Assembly: GCF_005405265.1 (NCBI RefSeq)
Contig: NZ_BJDS01000004.1
Location: 1 to 64,000 of the forward strand
DNA length: 64,000 nucleotides
Direction of reading: 5' to 3'
Source: Enterococcus songbeiensis
GTDB taxonomy: Bacteria; Bacillota; Bacilli; Lactobacillales; Enterococcaceae
Shown here: piece by piece, positions 47,619 to 57,043 of the stretch
Layout: each line of letters begins with the position of its first letter
How positions within the stretch are numbered: the stretch's first letter is position 1
The notes under the pieces: model-generated
Databases searched by the model: none
Seen by the model: only the letters and a program-made list of their open reading frames with translations
What the model was told of the DNA's origin: nothing
Program-made: the position numbers and the translations under genes

Positions 47619-49347
47619 ATTCTGTTAAAGGTGGTAGATGAACTACAAACGTTGAACCGACACCTAAATGGCTATCAACCGTAATATCTCCGCCCAAGCG
47701 TTGCGTGTATTCTTTCACGATAGCTAACCCCAGCCCAGTGCCCCCAGAGTGCCGACTACGGGCTTTGTCCACGCGGTAGAAGCGTTCAAAGATTCGTTCC
47801 TGATCGTCGCTGTCGATGCCAATTCCTTGGTCCTGCACGTTGAGGGTCAGTCCATCCTTCAATCGAAAGCTAATAGTGATTTGACTCTCATTTGGTGAAT
47901 AATGGATTGCATTTTCCACAAGGTTTTTAACGATAGGATAAAATAATTCTCGCTTCGTTTGCCAAAGGGCTTGGCTATCGCCATCAATCCTGATCGTTAC
48001 CTTTTTTTTCTTTAGTAGGCTTTGATAGCTGCCAATCAATTGTTGCAGCAAAGGCATTAATTGGAGCGTTTCGGTGGGATAAGGCAATTTCTGTTGTCCT
48101 TTAGAAAGCTGAATGATTTCTTGAATCAAACGTTCCAGTCGACGAGCTTCATTTTGCATAATCGTCAAGAATTCTGTTAGTGTTTCTGGGTCTTCTTTGG
48201 CGCCATCCAATAACGTTTCAGTGAAACCGATCAGAGAGGTCACGGGTGTTTTCAATTCGTGGGAAACATTACTGACGAAATCTTGTTGCACTTTTTCCAG
48301 TTGACGGACACGGGTAAGGTCATAGGAGATTCCTAAAAGCTGTCGTTGTTCATTGAAGATGCGCAAATTGACATCCAGCACTCGTTCGTTAGGTTCATGG
48401 ATGGTGACTTCTTCATGAATCGGTGTTTCTTCGTTTACCCGATAAATCAATTGGATCAATTGCGTGTCTTTGATTTGTTCCGCAAAATTCGTAGCCGGAT
48501 CAATTTCTTGAAAAATTCCCAACTGTTCCTTCATTGTAGGATTCATCATGACCAACTGATGCTGTTCATCAATTATAAAAACACCGATCATTAGTTCATT
48601 TAACAATGTGTACAGTTGGTTTTCCGTTGCGGTATAGGCCTGATAGGTCTGACTCATTTGTTCGCTCAACTGATTGACTGTCTGATACAATTCTTCCCAT
48701 TCTGGTGAAGGTTGCAAAATCATTTCCGTTTGATTCGGCTGTGCAATCATTTTTTTTAATACCGGTAAAACGGTTTCGATTGGTCGATTTCGTTGCCGCA
48801 AAAAATAAAAAAGCAATAGACTAATCAAAAAACACAGAATCGAATAGACGATTAAAATAGAGCGTTTGACCGTTTCAGCCTCTGCCAAAAAGCCGGCGGT
48901 GGTTTCGGCAATGCGCAGCATACCGATTGACTGATTTTGTTGTGTCAAAGGCAAGGCAACATACAGCAACTCCTGATCTAACGTTCGACTGTGACGAAGG
49001 GAAATCCCCAGTTTTCCTCCCGACAGCAAGGCCTTGATTTCTGGACGATCCGAGCGGGTACCGGACAAGGAGGAGTCAAAGGTGTCAAAAATAATAGTTC
49101 CGTCTTTATCCAATAAAGTGACCCGCTCATCGGAGTTTTCAATGTAGTTTTCTGCTAAAACCTCCAGCTCCTGTTGGTTGCTGCCGCCATCTGAAAGACG
49201 AATCAACAGATTTCCTTTTTTTTCAAGGTATTGTTCCTGCTGATTTAACACTTGCTGCTGATAAAAATTACTGATTAACCGCCATGCACCAAAAAAAATC
49301 AGCAGTAACAACCCAAACCAGAGGAGCAGATCGATTTTTTTTCTCAT
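47617..49347 (-). CDS. phoR: PhoR-type sensor histidine kinase
   Basis: The 576-residue membrane kinase has a membrane segment at about residues 8-25, an external sensor domain to about 160, a second segment near 165-185, a PAS domain at about 240-345 (LLNELMIGVFIIDEQHQLVMM), HisKA with the phosphorylated His near residue 363 in NVSHELKTP, and HATPase motifs NAIHYSP, DQGIGID and GGTGLGLAIV. This is the PhoR/PnpS layout. Its start overlaps the regulator's stop by four bases. Given pstS with PhoP boxes 2.2 kb away, a phosphate sensor is the best reading; WalK-like kinases are an alternative but would have walHI neighbours. Confidence 0.85.
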   Translation of the reverse strand: MRKKIDLLLWFGLLLLIFFGAWRLISNFYQQQVLNQQEQYLEKKGNLLIRLSDGGSNQQELEVLAENYIENSDERVTLLDKDGTIIFDTFDSSLSGTRSDRPEIKALLSGGKLGISLRHSRTLDQELLYVALPLTQQNQSIGMLRIAETTAGFLAEAETVKRSILIVYSILCFLISLLLFYFLRQRNRPIETVLPVLKKMIAQPNQTEMILQPSPEWEELYQTVNQLSEQMSQTYQAYTATENQLYTLLNELMIGVFIIDEQHQLVMMNPTMKEQLGIFQEIDPATNFAEQIKDTQLIQLIYRVNEETPIHEEVTIHEPNERVLDVNLRIFNEQRQLLGISYDLTRVRQLEKVQQDFVSNVSHELKTPVTSLIGFTETLLDGAKEDPETLTEFLTIMQNEARRLERLIQEIIQLSKGQQKLPYPTETLQLMPLLQQLIGSYQSLLKKKKVTIRIDGDSQALWQTKRELFYPIVKNLVENAIHYSPNESQITISFRLKDGLTLNVQDQGIGIDSDDQERIFERFYRVDKARSRHSGGTGLGLAIVKEYTQRLGGDITVDSHLGVGSTFVVHLPPLTE

Positions 49348-50051
49348 TCTTTCGGCTCCTGAAATTTATATCCGAAGCCGCGGATCGTTAAGAGATAATC
49401 AGGATTTTTTGGATCTTTTTCGATTTTTTCCCGCAGATGACTAACATGAACATCGACGATGCGGCTTTGACCGGTAAAATCAAATTTCCAAATACGATCC
49501 AGCAAGGTGTCTCGATCAATGACTCGATCCTTACGCTTCATAAAATAGACCAGCAGTTCAAATTCTTTTGGTGTAAGAAAAATCGCCTCTCCTCGGAGAA
49601 ACACTTGATAGTTGGTCAAGTCGGCTTGAATCTCACCAATTTGCAAAAGTTGATTTTCTTCGGGAAGGGTTTCTTTTGTTTCCCGTGGTTTTAATCGGCG
49701 GTTGATCGCTTTCATTCGCGCAGTGACTTCTCTAGGACTGAAAGGTTTGGTTAAATAATCATCAGCACCGATCTCTAATCCGAGAATTCGATCGATGGTG
49801 TCATCTTTTGCCGTCAGCAGCAGAATTGGTGTCTCAATTTTTTCCTGACGTAATTTTTTTGTGATTTCCATGCCGTCAATGGAGGGCAGCATGACATCTA
49901 AAATAATAAAATCAAAAGCACCCGTCAAAGCTTGGTCCAATCCTTCTTGACCGTCCAACACAGCGGTCACTTGATAGCCCTCTTTTTCGAGATTGAAGGT
50001 CAAAAGCCGAATGATTGAGGGTTCATCGTCAACAATTAATACGTTTTTCAT
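49344..50051 (-). CDS. phoP: PhoP-type response regulator
   Basis: The 235-residue OmpR-family regulator has a receiver domain with the phospho-acceptor Asp52 in FIILDVMLPS, the acidic pair DDE at 8-10 and Lys in TKPFSPRE near 102, then a winged-helix domain with LTPKEFELLVYF and VDVHVSHLREKIE. ATG 50051 follows AAGGAG. It is co-transcribed with the kinase and is predicted to bind the phased TTTACA boxes before pstS. Family assignment rests on length, layout and context. Confidence 0.86.
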   Translation of the reverse strand: MKNVLIVDDEPSIIRLLTFNLEKEGYQVTAVLDGQEGLDQALTGAFDFIILDVMLPSIDGMEITKKLRQEKIETPILLLTAKDDTIDRILGLEIGADDYLTKPFSPREVTARMKAINRRLKPRETKETLPEENQLLQIGEIQADLTNYQVFLRGEAIFLTPKEFELLVYFMKRKDRVIDRDTLLDRIWKFDFTGQSRIVDVHVSHLREKIEKDPKNPDYLLTIRGFGYKFQEPKE

Positions 50052-50135
50052 TTGCTGCTCCTTAAAAATCCTTAAATTTGTACTTTCATTTTAGCATACT
50101 ATTAGGTTTTGGTACTATTGCCGATGCAAAATAAA

Positions 50136-50144
50136 TGCTATAAT
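50136..50144 (+). promoter_or_regulatory. Extended -10 promoter of DUF523-ylxM-ffh
   Basis: TGCTATAAT lies 38 bases upstream of the DUF523 start. No strong -35 is seen. Confidence 0.5.
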
Positions 50145-50182
50145 AAACATCGGTCTAACATCAAGAGAAGGAGGCGTTTTTC

Positions 50183-50686
50183 ATGATTGGAATCAGTGCC
50201 TGCTTAGGCGGTGTCTTCTGTCGTTATGATGGTGGAACGCAAAAAATTCCTTCTTTGGTCCGGTTAGTAGATGAAGGACAGGCAATTAGAATTTGTCCAG
50301 AAGTACTGGGAGGGCTACCAATCCCACGAGAGGCCGCAGAAATCGTTGGCGGTGACGGCTTTGATGTCTGGCAGGACAAAGCGAAGGTTTTGACAAAAGA
50401 AGGTGCCAATGTGACGGAAATGTTTAAGCAAGGTGCCCGTACAGCCTATCAAAAATTACAAGAAGCCGCAGTCACTCAGCTCATTCTAAAAGAACGCAGC
50501 CCCTCTTGCGGCAGTCAGATGATTTATGACGGGACCTTTTCGGGAACGAAAAAAACGGGTGTCGGCGTAGCAACGGCCTACTTTCTTATGCAAGGAATCA
50601 AGGTCTATTCAGAAGAAAATTGGCAGGAAATGATGGAGGAAGTTGATGGAAATCGAAAAAACGAACCGCATGAACGCCCTCTTTGA
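50183..50686 (+). CDS. DUF523 family protein
   Basis: The 167-residue protein matches DUF523, including [14 protein letters not shown] at the start, [18 protein letters not shown] near residue 36 and KERSPSCGS near 95, with conserved Cys residues suggesting metal or thiol chemistry. Its function is unknown. ATG 50183 follows AAGGAGG. Its end overlaps ylxM by 41 bases, so translation is coupled to the SRP genes. Confidence 0.87.
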   Translation: MIGISACLGGVFCRYDGGTQKIPSLVRLVDEGQAIRICPEVLGGLPIPREAAEIVGGDGFDVWQDKAKVLTKEGANVTEMFKQGARTAYQKLQEAAVTQLILKERSPSCGSQMIYDGTFSGTKKTGVGVATAYFLMQGIKVYSEENWQEMMEEVDGNRKNEPHERPL

Positions 50687-50984
50687 GTTTTATTCTACAT
50701 TATTGACGGAAAAACAAATGAATTATATGGAACTTTATTATGCCGATGATTTTTCATTAGGAGAAATCGCCGAAGAATACGGCGTTAGTCGTCAGGCAGT
50801 CTATGACAACATCAAACGTACGGAGAAAATTTTGGAGGATTACGAAAAGAAACTTCATTTGTTTTCTGATTATATCGTGCGGGGTGAAGTGTTAGATCAA
50901 TTGACAGAGTATGCTGTGACACATTATCCAAAAGATGAAATCTTAGCTGATTTAGTAAAACAGATCCAAGAAATTGATGAATAA
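50646..50984 (+). CDS. ylxM: YlxM, helix-turn-helix SRP-associated protein
   Basis: The 112-residue protein is YlxM/p13, a sigma-like helix-turn-helix protein with [40 protein letters not shown]. In streptococci YlxM binds the SRP and affects its assembly. ATG 50646 follows GGAGG by six bases and lies within the end of the DUF523 gene. ffh begins 14 bases later, the standard arrangement. Confidence 0.92.
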   Translation: MEIEKTNRMNALFEFYSTLLTEKQMNYMELYYADDFSLGEIAEEYGVSRQAVYDNIKRTEKILEDYEKKLHLFSDYIVRGEVLDQLTEYAVTHYPKDEILADLVKQIQEIDE

Positions 50985-50998
50985 AGGAATGAATAGAG

Positions 50999-52417
50999 AT
51001 GGCATTTGAAAATTTAACAGAACGCCTCCAGCAGGCAATGAGCAAACTGCGGAGAAAAGGAAAAATTTCTGAAGCAGATGTAAAAGAAATGATGCGGGAA
51101 ATCCGCTTGGCTCTCTTAGAAGCCGACGTTAATTTACAGGTAGTCAAAGAATTTACGAAAAATGTACGGGAGCGGGCAATCGGTGCAGAAGTACTGGAAA
51201 GCTTATCTCCAGCACAACAAATCGTTAAAATCGTTGATGAAGAATTAACTAAGACATTGGGCTCTGAAACGGTTGGTTTGGAAAAATCACCAAAGATTCC
51301 GACGGTCATCATGATGGCAGGTCTGCAGGGGGCAGGGAAAACCACCTTTGCCGGAAAATTAGCCAATCATTTGATTAAAACGGAAAAAGCACGTCCATTA
51401 ATGATTGCAGGCGATGTTTATCGTCCAGCGGCGATTGACCAGTTGAAAGTGTTGGGACAGCAATTAGATGTACCAGTATTTGATATGGGAACAGATGTCA
51501 GTCCTGTCGAAATCGTTCGCCAAGGGATGGCAGTCGCGCGGGAAAAGAAAAATGATTATGTTTTGATCGATACCGCCGGACGGTTGCATATCGATGAAGC
51601 GTTGATGGAAGAGCTGCAACAAATCAAAGAAGTGGCACAGCCAAATGAAATCCTGTTGGTCGTAGATGCGATGACTGGGCAAGATGCAGTCAATGTAGCA
51701 GAAAGTTTCAATCAACAGCTGGGTATTACCGGGGTAATCATCACCAAATTAGATGGTGATACTCGAGGCGGGGCAGCATTGTCGATTCGCCAAGTCACTG
51801 GTGCACCAATCAAATTTACTGGTACCGGTGAAAAACTGACGGACCTTGAAGTCTTCCATCCGGATCGAATGGCAAGTCGTATCCTTGGTATGGGGGATAT
51901 GATGACATTGATCGAAAAGGCGCAACAAGATTTTGATGAAAAGAAATCTGAAGAACTTGCGCGGAAAATGAAGGAAAATTCCTTTGATTTCAACGATTTT
52001 ATCGAGCAATTAGATCAAGTGATGGGTATGGGTCCGTTGGAGGATCTTTTGAAAATGATTCCTGGAATGAACCAAGTTCCTGGTATCGAAAATGTCAAAG
52101 TTGATCCAAAAGACGTAGCTCGGAAAAAAGCGATGGTCTTTTCTATGACACCGGCAGAACGGGAAAATCCTGACCTGCTGAATCCTAGCCGTCGCCGCCG
52201 GATTGCTGCTGGATCAGGAAATAACGTTGTTGAAGTCAATCGAATGATCAAGCAGTTCAAAGAAGCTCGGACCATGATGCAAAAAATGTCCAAAGGGGAT
52301 ATGAACGTTCCCGGTATGGATCAAATGTTTGGTACCGGAGTAAAAGGCAAACTGGGTAAAATGGCCATGAACCGCATGATAAAGAAAAATAAGAAGAAAA
52401 AGAAAAAACGGAAATAA
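50999..52417 (+). CDS. ffh: Signal recognition particle GTPase Ffh
   Basis: Ffh binds 4.5S RNA and signal peptides and delivers ribosomes to FtsY and SecYEG. The 472-residue protein has the N domain, the G domain with GLQGAGKTT near residue 107, DTAGR near 190 and TKLDGD near 248, then the Met-rich M domain with MGPLEDLLKMIPGM near 343 and the RNA-binding region SRRRRIAAGSG near 398. The C-terminus is a run of Lys and Arg. ATG 50999 is chosen from family alignment. The downstream rpsP gene, adjacent in Bacillus, lies 6.5 kb away here. Confidence 0.95.
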   Translation: MAFENLTERLQQAMSKLRRKGKISEADVKEMMREIRLALLEADVNLQVVKEFTKNVRERAIGAEVLESLSPAQQIVKIVDEELTKTLGSETVGLEKSPKIPTVIMMAGLQGAGKTTFAGKLANHLIKTEKARPLMIAGDVYRPAAIDQLKVLGQQLDVPVFDMGTDVSPVEIVRQGMAVAREKKNDYVLIDTAGRLHIDEALMEELQQIKEVAQPNEILLVVDAMTGQDAVNVAESFNQQLGITGVIITKLDGDTRGGAALSIRQVTGAPIKFTGTGEKLTDLEVFHPDRMASRILGMGDMMTLIEKAQQDFDEKKSEELARKMKENSFDFNDFIEQLDQVMGMGPLEDLLKMIPGMNQVPGIENVKVDPKDVARKKAMVFSMTPAERENPDLLNPSRRRRIAAGSGNNVVEVNRMIKQFKEARTMMQKMSKGDMNVPGMDQMFGTGVKGKLGKMAMNRMIKKNKKKKKKRK

Positions 52418-52422
52418 GAAAC

Positions 52423-52461
52423 AAGCTGTCGTAATCATGAGTGATTTTCGGCAGCTTTTTC
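52423..52461 (+). terminator. Terminator after ffh
   Basis: AAGCTGTCG pairs with CGGCAGCTT (one G-T pair) around a 17-base loop, followed by five Ts. Confidence 0.65.
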
Positions 52462-52475
52462 AAAAGGAGAAAAAG

Positions 52476-52772
52476 ATGAGCATCACAGTGAATATTTTGT
52501 ATACCGGTAAGAATGGAAATGCAAGGAAGTTTGCAGAGGAAATGATTTCCCAAAAAATCGTGGAAGCAATTCGCAAGCAGGCAGGAAATGAAAAATATGA
52601 CTATTACTTTCCATTAGAAGATTCGGAGTCCGTGCTATTGATTGATCGCTGGGTAGATGAAGAAGCAATTGCTATTCACCACAAATCGCCCATGATGAAA
52701 CAAATTGCTGATCTTAGAACAAAGTACAAACTTAAAATGAAGGTTGAACGATTTAGCGATTTGCCAAACTAG
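52476..52772 (+). CDS. Antibiotic-biosynthesis-type monooxygenase domain protein
   Basis: The 98-residue protein fits the dimeric alpha/beta-barrel ABM family, with MSITVNILYTGKNGNARKF at the start and YYFPLEDSESVLLIDRWVDEEAIAIHHKSPMMKQI, the usual WxD..A...H..S motif. Members include quinol monooxygenases and heme-degrading enzymes; the substrate is unknown. ATG 52476 follows AAAAGGAG. It is a single gene. Confidence 0.8.
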   Translation: MSITVNILYTGKNGNARKFAEEMISQKIVEAIRKQAGNEKYDYYFPLEDSESVLLIDRWVDEEAIAIHHKSPMMKQIADLRTKYKLKMKVERFSDLPN

Positions 52773-52795
52773 CAGGTAACATAAGTAATCGATAG

Positions 52796-52833
52796 AAAAA
52801 GGGTGTTTCTCGATTTGAGAAACACCCTTTTTG
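52796..52833. terminator. Bidirectional terminator
   Basis: AGGGTGTTTCTC pairs perfectly with GAGAAACACCCT around GATTT, with A and T flanks. Confidence 0.9.
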
Positions 52834-52839
52834 AAATGG

Positions 52840-54231
52840 TTAAGCATTTTCACTGACAAATTTATCCGCATCATTCAAAGTATCCCGATCCAATTCTTTG
52901 ATACGGGCACTGGTCACCAAACCAGCAACCATGCTGTCGCTGACGTTCAATGCTGTCCGTGCCATGTCAATCAGTGGTTCAACAGAAATAACTAAACCAA
53001 CGATTGCAACCGGTAAATTCATTGAACCTAAAACAATCAATGAGGCGAAGGTTGCACCGCCGCCAACACCGGCAACACCGAAGGAACTGATTGTTACGAC
53101 AGCAATTAACATCAAAATAAATTCAAGACTGAACACATTGATTCCAACTGTTGGCGCCGCAATCGTTGCCAGCATCGCTGGGTAGATACCGGCACAGCCG
53201 TTTTGACCAATGGATAAACCAAAGCTTCCAGCAAAATTGGCTGTTGCTTCGTCAACACCTAAGGCTTTATGCTGCGTTTCAATGTTTAATGGCAAAGCAC
53301 CCGCACTTGAACGGGAAGAAAAAGCGAAACTCAATACAGGGAAGGTTTTCTTCAAATAAGTCACAGGACTTACTTTGACTGTTGCCAAAATCAACAAATG
53401 AACAAGGAACATAACGAGAATAGCAACGTAGGAAGAAAGAACAAATTTCCCAAGATTGACGATAGCAGTAAAGTTGCTGGTTGCCATGACGTTGGTCATC
53501 AGAGCTAAAATACCATAAGGTGTTAAGCGCAGGACCAAAGTTACGATACGCATAATCAGTTTATACAAGCTATCAATCAGATTCGCAAAAAATTCTGCTT
53601 CTTTTGGTGCTTTGCGTTTGATTCCCAGATAAGCGATTCCTACGAATGCGGAGAAAATCACGACACCAATTGTGCTGGTTGCACGAGTACCAGCGAAATC
53701 TGCAAAAACATTTTTTGGAATAAATGAGACGATTTGTTCAGGAATCGACAAATCAGCAACCGCTTCTTGACGAGTCGCAAGTTCAGCAATCCGAGCTGTT
53801 TCGGCAGCACCTTCGGAAAATTTTGCGCCTTGTAAGCCAAATAAAATCGTCGAACCATAACCAATAAGTGCTGAAATAGCGGTAGTTCCCAAAAGTGAAA
53901 TCAGAATCGTTGTACTGATTTTTCCAATTTTTTCGGAAGCTTTCATTTTAACAAAAGCGCCAACGATTGAGATGAAAACCAAAGGCATAACCAACATTTG
54001 TAAGAAAGAGATATACCCACTACCGACGATACTGATCCAAGACATTGCCGAAGTGATGCTTTCATTTCCGTTTCCTAATAGTAATTGGACGATGCCGCCA
54101 AAAACGACCCCAATGCCCAATCCGGCGAAAACCCGTGTTGAGAATTTAACGTGGCGTTTGCTGAGTTGGTATAAAACGTAAACTAGTCCAACAAAAAACG
54201 TGATAATCAAAAGTGTAAGAAATAATTCCAT
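52840..54231 (-). CDS. tcyP: L-cystine transporter TcyP-like
   Basis: This is a secondary carrier of the dicarboxylate/amino acid:cation symporter family, group TcyP/YhcL, which imports cystine. The 463-residue protein has about eight membrane segments plus the re-entrant regions: FAFSSRSSAGALPLNIETQ near residue 310 (serine-rich hairpin) and the GSFGLSIGQNGCAGIYPAM region near 340, typical of the cystine subgroup. ATG 54231 follows AGGAGG. It is a single gene; sulfur-dependent control was not visible in the upstream sequence. Confidence 0.85.
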   Translation of the reverse strand: MELFLTLLIITFFVGLVYVLYQLSKRHVKFSTRVFAGLGIGVVFGGIVQLLLGNGNESITSAMSWISIVGSGYISFLQMLVMPLVFISIVGAFVKMKASEKIGKISTTILISLLGTTAISALIGYGSTILFGLQGAKFSEGAAETARIAELATRQEAVADLSIPEQIVSFIPKNVFADFAGTRATSTIGVVIFSAFVGIAYLGIKRKAPKEAEFFANLIDSLYKLIMRIVTLVLRLTPYGILALMTNVMATSNFTAIVNLGKFVLSSYVAILVMFLVHLLILATVKVSPVTYLKKTFPVLSFAFSSRSSAGALPLNIETQHKALGVDEATANFAGSFGLSIGQNGCAGIYPAMLATIAAPTVGINVFSLEFILMLIAVVTISSFGVAGVGGGATFASLIVLGSMNLPVAIVGLVISVEPLIDMARTALNVSDSMVAGLVTSARIKELDRDTLNDADKFVSENA

Positions 54232-54374
54232 GTTTTTCCTCCTATAGGTTAATCATTTTTAATGAAAACAAATTTTAATACATGACTGAGTGTATCATAA
54301 GCCGGTTTTGCTATCAGTATAAATCTAACTTATGTGCGATACAAAAATAGGTACGGTGATAATGAAAAGATATC

Positions 54375-54407
54375 ACAAAAAACCGGAAGAAACTTTTCTT
54401 CCGGTTT
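54375..54407 (-). terminator. Terminator of ABC module
   Basis: AAACCGGAAGAA pairs perfectly with TTCTTCCGGTTT around a four-base loop and on the minus strand is followed by Ts. It lies 19 bases past the permease stop. Confidence 0.85.
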
Positions 54408-54425
54408 AAAAAGGATGAATTAAAT

Positions 54426-55640
54426 TTAACGTAATGCCAGTTTGCGTTCTTTTCGCAAGCGAAGCCAGGTCTTGATACTGGAGAAGTAAACGAGGGTAAA
54501 GCAGATTCCTGCAACAACCAATAAAACAAACAAACTTTGGAAAATCGGCGGAAAAATCGATGCTTCTTTCTTTTCTAAAATTCTAAAAAAGTAATCGTCC
54601 CAACCGCTGAAAAATGTATTTTGAATGGAGAAAACAAACAAGGTCATGAGTAAAAAGATTGGGAAGCGGGAATGTGAATGCAGCAAGTAATCCCCATCGT
54701 GTTCCAATGATAATTTTTGGAAATTTCGATACGCCCATAATAAAAATAGTCCGCTAAGAATGAGTGCCAGCAGTCCCATATACCAACGTCCACTGGTTTT
54801 ACCAATTTCAAGAATAAAGAGCAGGTTACCTAAATTAGACATGACATGAGAATCGTTGCCCTGTGCCAATTCTCCTAAATTGATATAATAATTGACGGCT
54901 TGTGGAACAAGGCTGACATAGCCGATAAAGATGAGCCATGTCAGAGGACCGAAAATCAGATTTCCGACCATTGAGCCAATAAAGATACTCAACGACAAGG
55001 CTAAGACAATCAAACAGAAATTATTTGCGACAGAAAAAAGTAACCGAGTCAATTCCACATTCATATAGGGTTGTGGAATCCCAAAATAGAAAATGAAGGT
55101 GTAAAGCAGTTGCCCGCAAATTACCGAACCCAAAAGAGGGAAGGCAATATGGGTGATTTTTTTACGAAATAGTTCTTTGCGACTAACGGGCAATGAGAAT
55201 AAGAAACGATTAAAGGCGGTTTTCTCATCCACAAAGAAGAGCAAAAATCCGGCAAGTGCCACAAGTAAAATCACTAAACGGGAAAAGAGACTACCTGAAA
55301 CATGATAATAGGTTTCGTTTTCATCATATTCCTTGCGTTTTTCTTGATCGGAAGGAGCTCCGGCAGCATCCTCCATCGATTGAAAAACATATAACGCTTG
55401 ATCAACATATTCTTCATAAGAAGGGTAGGAGACATCTTTTTGCGCATTCTCATCCCAATACGTATAATATTCTGGATGCTCGATATATTCTTTCTTTGTT
55501 TTTTCTGCTTGATAATGGTCATTGGTTCGGTGCCATGAGGTTACAGTATTGTACCCATCTAGTGCATAGCTGCCAATAATCAGCAACATAAGGCCAATCA
55601 AAATCTTGCCGTAGCGTTTTTGATAAATCGTTTTAAGCAT
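54426..55640 (-). CDS. ABC transporter permease (GntR-linked)
   Basis: The 404-residue membrane protein has one N-terminal membrane segment (about 12-28), a charged external loop of about 80 residues (with EYIEHPEYYTYWDENAQKD), then five or more segments, similar to YtrC/YtrD-type ABC-2 permeases. ATG 55640 follows AGGAGGAG. It is the last gene of a GntR-ATPase-permease operon, a layout often tied to cell-envelope stress or antibiotic response. The transported compound is unknown. Confidence 0.8.
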   Translation of the reverse strand: MLKTIYQKRYGKILIGLMLLIIGSYALDGYNTVTSWHRTNDHYQAEKTKKEYIEHPEYYTYWDENAQKDVSYPSYEEYVDQALYVFQSMEDAAGAPSDQEKRKEYDENETYYHVSGSLFSRLVILLVALAGFLLFFVDEKTAFNRFLFSLPVSRKELFRKKITHIAFPLLGSVICGQLLYTFIFYFGIPQPYMNVELTRLLFSVANNFCLIVLALSLSIFIGSMVGNLIFGPLTWLIFIGYVSLVPQAVNYYINLGELAQGNDSHVMSNLGNLLFILEIGKTSGRWYMGLLALILSGLFLLWAYRNFQKLSLEHDGDYLLHSHSRFPIFLLMTLFVFSIQNTFFSGWDDYFFRILEKKEASIFPPIFQSLFVLLVVAGICFTLVYFSSIKTWLRLRKERKLALR

Positions 55641-55652
55641 CGATAACTCCTC

Positions 55653-56531
55653 CTATCTGTAAAGTTCTTCTTTATTTAGATTTGCTTCAAATAAATCTTC
55701 CAAGGATAACGGTAGTTCCTCAAAAACCAACGGCTGTTCTGCCAAGATTTTGGCCGCTAATTGGGTATCATAATTTTCAAACACAGCAACGACCACCCGT
55801 CCTTGGAAAGCAATCAGTTTTGAATTGTCTTTAACGATTTGCGGTACTTTTTTAGTTTTAAAGACCATTTGGAATTTTTTTGCCGTTTCCCGCATCGTTT
55901 CCAAACGGTAATCTTTGACGATCGTCTGTCCTTTGATGAGCAATGCACGATCAATAATTCCTTCTAATTCCTGCAAATTGTGGGAAGCGATGACTGCCGT
56001 GCGTTTTCCATCCGCGATATGACCTAACAATAACCCAATTACTTTTTTGCGAATAATGACGTCTAAACCGTCAAAAGGTTCGTCCAACAATAAATACGTG
56101 GCATTCGAGCTAATTGCCAGAATCATTTGGAACAGGCCTTGCATTCCTTTTGACATGCGGCGGTAGGAAAGATGCAACGGTAGCTGATGTTCTTTTGTTA
56201 ATGCTAGAAACTGGTCTTGATCAAAGAAAGGATAAGCTGCCCGGTAAAACTCACCGATTTTTTTCAGCGAATAGGCTTTTAGAAAATTATCGACTTCATC
56301 GATATAAAAAATCTGTGCCTTTAATGCTGGATCTTGTTGTAAATTGCGGTCATTGATGGTGATCGTTCCACTCTCCGGTAAGTAATGATCGGCAATTGTC
56401 CGAAATAAAGTTGTTTTCCCCGAACCGTTTCGACCGACTAGTCCCACAATTTCATTTGGATAAAGGACAAAATCAATTTTTTCCAAAATTTGTTTTTGTC
56501 CGATTTTTTTTGAGAGATTCGTAATTTTCAT
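55653..56531 (-). CDS. ABC transporter ATP-binding protein (GntR-linked)
   Basis: The 292-residue ATPase has Walker A GRNGSGKTT near residue 34, a weak signature in SKGMQGLFQMI near 129 (lacking the usual LSGG), Walker B YLLLDEPFDGLD near 150 and switch His in IASHNLQEL near 184. The C-terminal 80 residues form an extra domain of the YtrB type. ATG 56531 starts one base past the GntR stop. It pairs with the downstream permease. Confidence 0.86.
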   Translation of the reverse strand: MKITNLSKKIGQKQILEKIDFVLYPNEIVGLVGRNGSGKTTLFRTIADHYLPESGTITINDRNLQQDPALKAQIFYIDEVDNFLKAYSLKKIGEFYRAAYPFFDQDQFLALTKEHQLPLHLSYRRMSKGMQGLFQMILAISSNATYLLLDEPFDGLDVIIRKKVIGLLLGHIADGKRTAVIASHNLQELEGIIDRALLIKGQTIVKDYRLETMRETAKKFQMVFKTKKVPQIVKDNSKLIAFQGRVVVAVFENYDTQLAAKILAEQPLVFEELPLSLEDLFEANLNKEELYR

Positions 56532-56532
56532 G

Positions 56533-56913
56533 CTACTGTCCTCCTAACTTTTCTTCGGCCTCTTTGACCCAAGTAATCAACTCAGCTTGCGAGATTTGCA
56601 AATGCAGTGCTTCGATCACTAATTCTTTGAGCTGTTCTTTCAATTGCAAAATCCGAACCTCATCTCTTGGGGAATCTGTCATCGTTTTGACAAAGGTACC
56701 TTTGCCTTTGACGGTTACCAATACTTGTTCCGTTTCCAAGACTTTGTAGGCTTTACTGACCGTGTTTGGATTCATCAACAACTGTTTTGCCATCTCACGG
56801 ACAGAAGGCAACTGATCGCCAGCATTCAATACGCCATGCAAAATATCTTCTTTGATCCCCAGCACTAGTTGTTCATAATAGGGTTTGCTGCTGCCTTTAT
56901 TAATTAAAACCAT
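56533..56913 (-). CDS. GntR-family regulator (YtrA subgroup)
   Basis: This 126-residue short GntR regulator of the YtrA type has a winged-helix N-domain (KPYYEQLVLGIKEDILHGVL, GDQLPSVREMAKQLLMNPNTVSKAY) and a short C-terminal dimerisation helix. YtrA regulators repress their own ABC operons and are relieved by cell-wall antibiotics in Bacillus. ATG 56913 follows AAAGGAG. The operator at 56943-56964 overlaps its -10. Confidence 0.89.
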   Translation of the reverse strand: MVLINKGSSKPYYEQLVLGIKEDILHGVLNAGDQLPSVREMAKQLLMNPNTVSKAYKVLETEQVLVTVKGKGTFVKTMTDSPRDEVRILQLKEQLKELVIEALHLQISQAELITWVKEAEEKLGGQ

Positions 56914-56942
56914 CTGAAAAACTCCTTTCCCTCAAAGTGTAT

Positions 56943-56981
56943 CTATGTGTACTAGTATACATAGTACAGTTTGAAATGCAA
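56943..56981 (-). promoter_or_regulatory. Promoter and operator of GntR-ABC operon
   Basis: On the minus strand TTGCAT (56976-56981) and TATACT (56954-56959) have a 16-base spacer. CTATGTGTACTAGTATACATAG is not quoted in full on purpose; 56943-56964 is palindromic at 20 of 22 positions with core GTGTA-CTAG-TATAC, the YtrA-type operator form, and covers the -10. Confidence 0.8.
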
Positions 56982-57043
56982 TCTTTTTTTGTAATTATTT
57001 GGTAAACTGACTGTAGCAAAATCAATAGAAAAGGAGGGATAAA

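Noticed and set aside
47617..50051. WalRK instead of PhoPR
   Set aside because: The walHIJ neighbours are absent and the kinase layout plus nearby PhoP boxes fit PhoPR better.
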